Origin: Glaciihabitans sp. dw_435
GTDB taxonomy: Bacteria > Actinomycetota > Actinomycetes > Actinomycetales > Microbacteriaceae
Assembly (NCBI RefSeq): GCF_018449675.1
Contig: NZ_JAAVUZ010000001.1
Location: forward strand, 372,001-436,000
Reading direction: 5' to 3'
Length of the DNA: 64,000 bases
Positions within the stretch are counted from its first letter, which is position 1, and every line of letters begins with the position of its first letter. Position numbers and translations under genes: made by a program. A model generated the notes under the pieces. The model saw only the letters and a program-made list of their open reading frames with translations. It was not told the origin of the DNA and searched no databases. Below, piece by piece: positions 60,384 to 64,000 of the stretch.

Positions 60384-61962
60384 CGTGGGGCTGATCTGGC
60401 CCGACGGAGCGGTCGCGCTCGCCGGTGTCACCGGCACCTTCGGTGCGCGCCGCACGGGACTCGTCGGATCCAATGGCGCCGGCAAGTCCACGTTGCTCCG
60501 CCTCATCGCCGGGGAGCTTCGCCCCACCTCCGGGCACATCGTGACAACGGGCGAGGTCGCCCATCTTCCCCAGACGCTGACTCTCGGCGTCGCCACGACC
60601 GTCGCGGAGCTCCTCGGTATCGCGCCCCAGCTTTCCGCCCTCCGGGCGATCGAATCCGGCGATATTTCCGACGAGCACTTCGCGACAGTCGGAGACGACT
60701 GGGACGTGGAGACCCGAGCAGCCGAAATTCTCGGCCCCCTGGGGATGGGCGCCCAGGACCTCGGACGGCGGGTGAACGAGATCTCCGGCGGAGAGTCGAT
60801 GCTCGTCGCGATCGCCGGGTTGCGATTGCTTCAGGCGCCGATCACCCTTCTCGACGAACCCACCAACAATCTCGATCGTGACGCGCGCGCGAGACTGGGC
60901 GAGATCGTCACGTCCTGGCGCGGAACCCTCGTCGTCGTCAGCCACGACACGGCGCTGCTGGAGCTGATGGATGACACGGCGGAGCTTCACGCGTCGCGCC
61001 TCACCACCTTCGGGGGACCCTACAGCCGCTGGCGGGAACGCCTCGATCTGGAGCAGTCGGCCGCGCTGAACGGTGCACGGGCGGCACAACAGGTTGTCGC
61101 GACGGAGAAACGACAGCGCATCGAAGCGGAGACGAAACTGGCCCACCGGGCCCGGTCTGCACAGACCAGTTTCGAGAACAAACGGGGAGCGAAGATCCTC
61201 ATGAACCAGCGCAAGTCCGACGCGCAGGTATCCGCAGGCAAGCTCCGAACCGAGGGGGACGGCAAGGTGCAGTCGGCGCAGGCCGCACTGGATGCAGCAG
61301 AGTCCCGCGTGCGCGACGACGAGAGCATCCACGTAGATCTTCCGGATCCGGATGTCCCGTCCGGCCGGCGCATCGCGGAACTGCGGGGCACCAACCGCAC
61401 CGTCGTCGTGCAGGGGCCCGAACGCGTGGCCCTGATCGGCGCCAACGGCGTGGGAAAGACCAGCCTGCTGGACACGCTACTCGGCGTATCGACCCGGGAC
61501 GGCGGCACCGACCCGGACGAGGATCGGGCGGACGGCGAGCTCTTCACCGACCGGGTCGGCTACCTTCCGCAGCGCCTCGACGGGCTCGACGACAACGCCA
61601 GCGTGCTCGATAACGTGCGGGCCCTTGCGCCACTCGTGTCGACGGGGGCAATCCGGAATCGTCTGGCGCGTTTTCGTCTGCGCGGCGCCACCGTCGACCG
61701 TCCCGTCGGCTCGCTGTCGGGCGGGGAACGATTCCGGGTGGCACTCGCGCGGCTGCTGCTCGCCGAACCGCCGCCGCAGCTGCTGGTGCTCGACGAGCCG
61801 ACGAACAACCTCGACCTGGCGAGCGTGGACCAACTGGTCAGCGCCCTTGCGCGTTACCGCGGGGCGGTGATCGTGGTGAGCCACGATGATGGGTTTCTCG
61901 CGCGTCTCGGCCTAACCCTGACCATCGAGCTGGCCGCCGGGGGTGTGATCACCGAGCTGTGA
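60346..61962 (+). CDS. ABC-F family ATPase
   Basis: A 538-residue soluble protein with two ATPase modules and no membrane part. First Walker A LVGSNGAGKSTLLRL, signature ISGGESMLVAIAG, Walker B ITLLDEPTNNLD. Linker helices (ARAAQQVVATEKRQRIEAE). Second Walker A LIGANGVGKTSLLD, signature LSGGERFRVALARLLL, Walker B LLVLDEPTNNLD. It belongs to the translation/ribosome-protection-type ABC-F group (Uup/EttA/VmlR style). Which antibiotic, if any, it protects against is unknown. Good GGGAG near ATG. Confidence 0.92.
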   Translation: MSTFKNSPISLTDVGLIWPDGAVALAGVTGTFGARRTGLVGSNGAGKSTLLRLIAGELRPTSGHIVTTGEVAHLPQTLTLGVATTVAELLGIAPQLSALRAIESGDISDEHFATVGDDWDVETRAAEILGPLGMGAQDLGRRVNEISGGESMLVAIAGLRLLQAPITLLDEPTNNLDRDARARLGEIVTSWRGTLVVVSHDTALLELMDDTAELHASRLTTFGGPYSRWRERLDLEQSAALNGARAAQQVVATEKRQRIEAETKLAHRARSAQTSFENKRGAKILMNQRKSDAQVSAGKLRTEGDGKVQSAQAALDAAESRVRDDESIHVDLPDPDVPSGRRIAELRGTNRTVVVQGPERVALIGANGVGKTSLLDTLLGVSTRDGGTDPDEDRADGELFTDRVGYLPQRLDGLDDNASVLDNVRALAPLVSTGAIRNRLARFRLRGATVDRPVGSLSGGERFRVALARLLLAEPPPQLLVLDEPTNNLDLASVDQLVSALARYRGAVIVVSHDDGFLARLGLTLTIELAAGGVITEL

Positions 61963-62343
61963 GCGCAGACGGTGGGCGGCCCTGCGCGGAGCGAGCTTTG
62001 CGTCCAGGGCCGCCTCGTCCGGCACAAACCAGATGTGGTTACCCCGGTTGGACTCCCAGACGAAGTCGCGGAACGCGTCCGATTCCCGTTCCCACGCGGT
62101 GACGTCTCCGATGACGGCCAGCCTCAGGTGATAGTTCACGACCTTCTGTGTGAGGTCGCCGGCGAAGAGTGTGCTCAGCCGGAAGAACGCGGGATCGAGG
62201 CGCTCGACGGGCACAGCGATGACGTCGGCGTGGGTCATCCACGCGTTCCCAATGAGGTCTGATGTGTCGTTGGACGTCGCGATCAGCGGTCAACCGGGAT
62301 CGATAAAGAGAACGACGGTGCCGTCCCTGTCGTCTGTGCGCAT
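61912..62343 (-). pseudogene. DUF4180 protein interrupted by an in-frame TGA
   Basis: Reading from ATG 62341-62343: MRTDDRDGTVVLFIDPG, then TGA (62290-62292), then in the same frame PLIATSNDTSDLIGNAWMTHADVIAVPVERLDPAFFRLSTLFAGDLTQKVVNYHLRLAVIGDVTAW and ESNRGNHIWFVPDE. This is a complete DUF4180 domain with a single nonsense codon where Gly is likely. An internal ATG at 62238 could restart, but would lose a strand of the fold. The 3' end overlaps the ABC-F gene tail-to-tail by 51 bp. Function unknown. Confidence 0.78.
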
Positions 62344-62418
62344 GACAGAGACCGTAGGCGATGTGGGGTGCGTGTGGTCGATTGTTACGCGCACCGGGTT
62401 CGGGCGGACAATGGGCGG

Positions 62419-63069
62419 GTGAGTGATGCCGGTGAGTTCGTTGACGCCGCGCTGCAACGGGAGGGCGACTGGTATCGCGCCGATGACGCACGGGAACGCC
62501 TGGCGAGCAGCCTGAGCTTCTATGGGGCGTCGACCGGCGCCGTTCGCGGGGCGATCCGAGACATGGAGCGGCGGTATCCGGCGCTCGGCCACGACGAGAT
62601 CACCGCGCTCAGCTCGGAACTGTGGTCGCTTCCGGTGTTCGAGCGACGGCAGGCGGCGGTAGTGCTGCTGCAGTCGGGACTCGGGATGCTGCGGGTATCC
62701 GACCTGACCCGGATGGAAGGGTTTGTGCGCGGCGCTGGCCTGCGCGACCTGGTCGACCCGCTTGCGACCGATGTGATCGGCCCCTTGATCGATGGGCTCG
62801 ATCGCGCGGCTCAGACGAAGGCCAGGGTCGTGCTCGACCGCTGGGTGCACGATCCGGACGTCTGGCTGTCGCGTGCCGCGCTGCTGTCGCCGTTGCGCGC
62901 GTTGAAGGCGGGCCGGGGAGACTGGGACTGGTTCGCCCGTCACGCGAAGGCGCTGCGGGACGGCCCCATGGGTGGCGCCGATGACCGCGTGATCGTGGGG
63001 GAGGCGATCGATGCCGTGGAGGCGGAGGTCGCGCGGAGTCGCCCCGACCTCACGGTGGCGGGCGGCTGA
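62419..63069 (+). CDS. AlkD-like DNA alkylation repair protein
   Basis: A 216-residue HEAT-like-repeat protein: SLSFYGASTGAVRGAIRDMERRYP, ELWSLPVFERRQAAVVLLQSG and LDRWVHDPDVWLSRAALLSPL match AlkD-type glycosylases, which remove 3-methyladenine and 7-methylguanine without base flipping. The Trp-x-x-Asp-containing segment is in place, but not every catalytic residue can be confirmed by eye. GTG 62419 (VSDAGEF) is chosen over the upstream ATG at 62368, giving a normal N terminus. Confidence 0.78.
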   Translation: MSDAGEFVDAALQREGDWYRADDARERLASSLSFYGASTGAVRGAIRDMERRYPALGHDEITALSSELWSLPVFERRQAAVVLLQSGLGMLRVSDLTRMEGFVRGAGLRDLVDPLATDVIGPLIDGLDRAAQTKARVVLDRWVHDPDVWLSRAALLSPLRALKAGRGDWDWFARHAKALRDGPMGGADDRVIVGEAIDAVEAEVARSRPDLTVAGG

Positions 63070-63165
63070 CGGTCTCCGACACACCCAGGCCGCTCACCTG
63101 CGAAGGGTGAAGAACACGTGCGCGGCCGGGATCACAATCGTTGTCTCTCCCGGAAGCAGGTAGTC

Positions 63166-63592
63166 ATGACGTCGTTCACGTACGGTCCCGTGGAATTTCT
63201 TCTCATCGCGTTCAACGATGACCGCCCATCACCGGAAGTGACGGGTGCCATCACCGAACTCATCGAATCGGAGACCATTCGGCTGCTCGACCTCGTGGTA
63301 GTCAGCCGGTCTGAGACGGGGGGAGATCAGTGCCGTCGATGTCGAGGACGTCAGCGACGAGTACGGGTTCGGAACCGTAGAACTCGAGGCGAGTGGGCTG
63401 GCGTCGGACAACGACATTCATGAACTGGCGGAGGAATTGCCCCTGGGCACCGCGGCGGCGCTGCTCGTGGTCGAGTTGTTGTGGGCGAAGAACCTGGCCA
63501 ACCGCATTGCCGATGCCGGCGGGTTTGTCGTGCACACCGACCGGATTCCGGCACCCCTGGTCAACGCGGTCCTGACCGAACTGAGCCGCTGA
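63166..63592 (+). pseudogene. DUF6325-like protein frameshifted at a G6 tract
   Basis: From ATG 63166: MTSFTYGPVEFLLIAFNDDRPSPEVTGAITELIESETIRLLDLVVVSRSET, then the frame slips at six G (63318-63323). In the next frame EISAVDVEDVSDEYGFGTVELEASGLASDNDIHELAEELPLGTAAALLVVELLWAKNLANRIADAGG runs on to TGA 63590-63592. With five G the whole is one frame of 142 codons. Such membrane-associated proteins usually sit next to SHOCT proteins, as here. It is a recent pseudogene, a slippage switch or a one-base assembly error. Confidence 0.82.
63318..63323 (+). repeat. G6 homopolymer at the frameshift
   Basis: Six consecutive G exactly where the two DUF6325-like frames meet. Five would restore the reading frame. 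Confidence 0.9.
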
Positions 63593-63615
63593 GAGTAGCG
63601 AGCATAGGAGGAATC

Positions 63616-63912
63616 ATGCCCCTGTTTAGACGTTTCGGGCGGCCCGGTCTTCTCGGCCTCGCGGCACGCACCGCTGTCGTCGCCGGGACCGCGACCGCAG
63701 TGACCGGCGGTATGCGGCGCCACCAGCAGGCCCGGGCCACGGAGGAGTGGCAGAGCGAGCAGTACGAGTCCGAGCAGGCCGCGGCAAACCTCCCGCCGGA
63801 GGCTCCGGGTGTGGACCTGGTGGCGGAACTGCAGAAGCTCGAGGCGCTGCGTCAGCAGGGCGTATTGAGCGACGAGGAGTTTGCGTCGGCGAAGGCGAAG
63901 TTGCTCGCGTGA
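63616..63912 (+). CDS. SHOCT-domain protein
   Basis: A 98-residue protein: MPLFRRFGRPGLLGLAARTAVVAGTATAV (one hydrophobic helix), a charged linker, and a C-terminal SHOCT domain VDLVAELQKLEALRQQGVLSDEEFASAKAKLLA. SHOCT is a short helical interaction domain in proteins often paired with DUF1269/DUF6325 membrane proteins. GGAGGA lies five bases before the ATG, the cleanest ribosome binding site in the region. Role unknown. Confidence 0.87.
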   Translation: MPLFRRFGRPGLLGLAARTAVVAGTATAVTGGMRRHQQARATEEWQSEQYESEQAAANLPPEAPGVDLVAELQKLEALRQQGVLSDEEFASAKAKLLA

Positions 63913-63952
63913 ATCGGGGCGCTCCCGCCCGGGGCATCCGCTGTCCTCGTCC

Positions 63953-64000
63953 CTATTCGGTGTTCTCGACCAGCGCTGCCAACTGGGCGGTGACGGCGTC
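63953..64000 (-). CDS. C-terminal end of a minus-strand gene (partial)
   Basis: The last 15 codons of a minus-strand reading frame (DAVTAQLAALVENTE, then TAG at 63955-63953) enter from the right edge. The sequence is coding-like (codons with G/C at third positions), but too short to name. Confidence 0.45.
   Translation of the reverse strand, partial: DAVTAQLAALVENTE

Noticed and set aside
1-64000. tRNA, rRNA, CRISPR, insertion sequence, prophage or replication origin
   Set aside because: No GGTTCGA-type tRNA arm with partner stem, no regularly spaced repeat array, no transposase or integrase motif and no DnaA-box cluster were seen.

Overview
The window looks like chromosomal DNA of a high-GC actinobacterium, most likely a member of the Microbacteriaceae. 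The reasons are the gene set (SigR-RsrA thiol-stress pair, fused 2-oxoglutarate decarboxylase Kgd, GuaB1-type IMPDH-like enzyme, CarD, an MshA-like mycothiol glycosyltransferase, HisN-type histidinol phosphatase) and the many genes that start a few bases after a TANNNT -10 box with no ribosome binding site (leaderless style). I found no tRNA, rRNA, CRISPR array, prophage or insertion sequence. No stretch longer than 300 bases lacks a gene or gene remnant.

Layout. 0-2.3 kb: end of a RutE-like nitroreductase, then a divergent TetR/DHA2 efflux pair with a clear double operator. 2.5-6.8 kb: a minus-strand run aroA-rsgA, hisN and two septum-formation-like lipoproteins; the second lipoprotein is split by a 7-bp tandem repeat. 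6.8-7.8 kb: sigR-rsrA with a SigR-type autoregulatory promoter. 7.8-10.1 kb: a secreted metzincin protease and a decayed tandem copy of its 3' end. 10.4-18.3 kb: kgd, guaB1 and two CorC/HlyC-type membrane proteins. 18.4-22.7 kb: old-yellow enzyme, HAD phosphatase, NAD(P)HX dehydratase, GT87-type membrane glycosyltransferase and a thiamine-binding protein. 22.9-28.2 kb: a DHA1 efflux pump overlapping tail-to-tail with a four-gene signalling cassette (two paralogous NarL-type regulators, a histidine kinase and a kinase-like membrane protein without catalytic boxes). 28.3-30.8 kb: metY-metX. 31-33 kb: PadR plus DHA2 efflux. 33.2-36.6 kb: SDR, phosphoribosyltransferase, S51-like protein, ung, acetyltransferase. 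36.6-37.4 kb: SMR efflux plus TetR. 38.4-40.5 kb: a YtrA-type GntR/ABC operon. 40.5-52.8 kb: amidase, lipoprotein, LLM flavin enzyme, SIP-domain protein with an iron box, MshA-like enzyme, flavoprotein reductase, crotonase, epimerase, arginase family, NUDIX, PspA. 52.9-56.7 kb: ECF sigma factor with a membrane partner, glycerate kinase, two small proteins of unknown function, CarD. 56.9-64 kb: PPOX, PrmC-like methyltransferase, small membrane proteins, SRPBCC, ABC-F, AlkD-like protein and several damaged genes.

Themes. (1) Drug or stress efflux is prominent: two DHA2, one DHA1, one SMR and one YtrA-type ABC system, most beside a regulator with a visible palindromic operator. (2) Thiol and redox biology recurs: SigR-RsrA, MshA-like, OYE, flavoproteins and F420/PPOX-like proteins. 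(3) Several genes carry single lesions: a 7-bp repeat, a G6 tract, an in-frame TGA, a lost start codon and a possible run-on. Most lie in 57-63.6 kb. (4) Two head-to-head gene pairs only 23-24 bp apart appear to share one symmetric bidirectional leaderless promoter.
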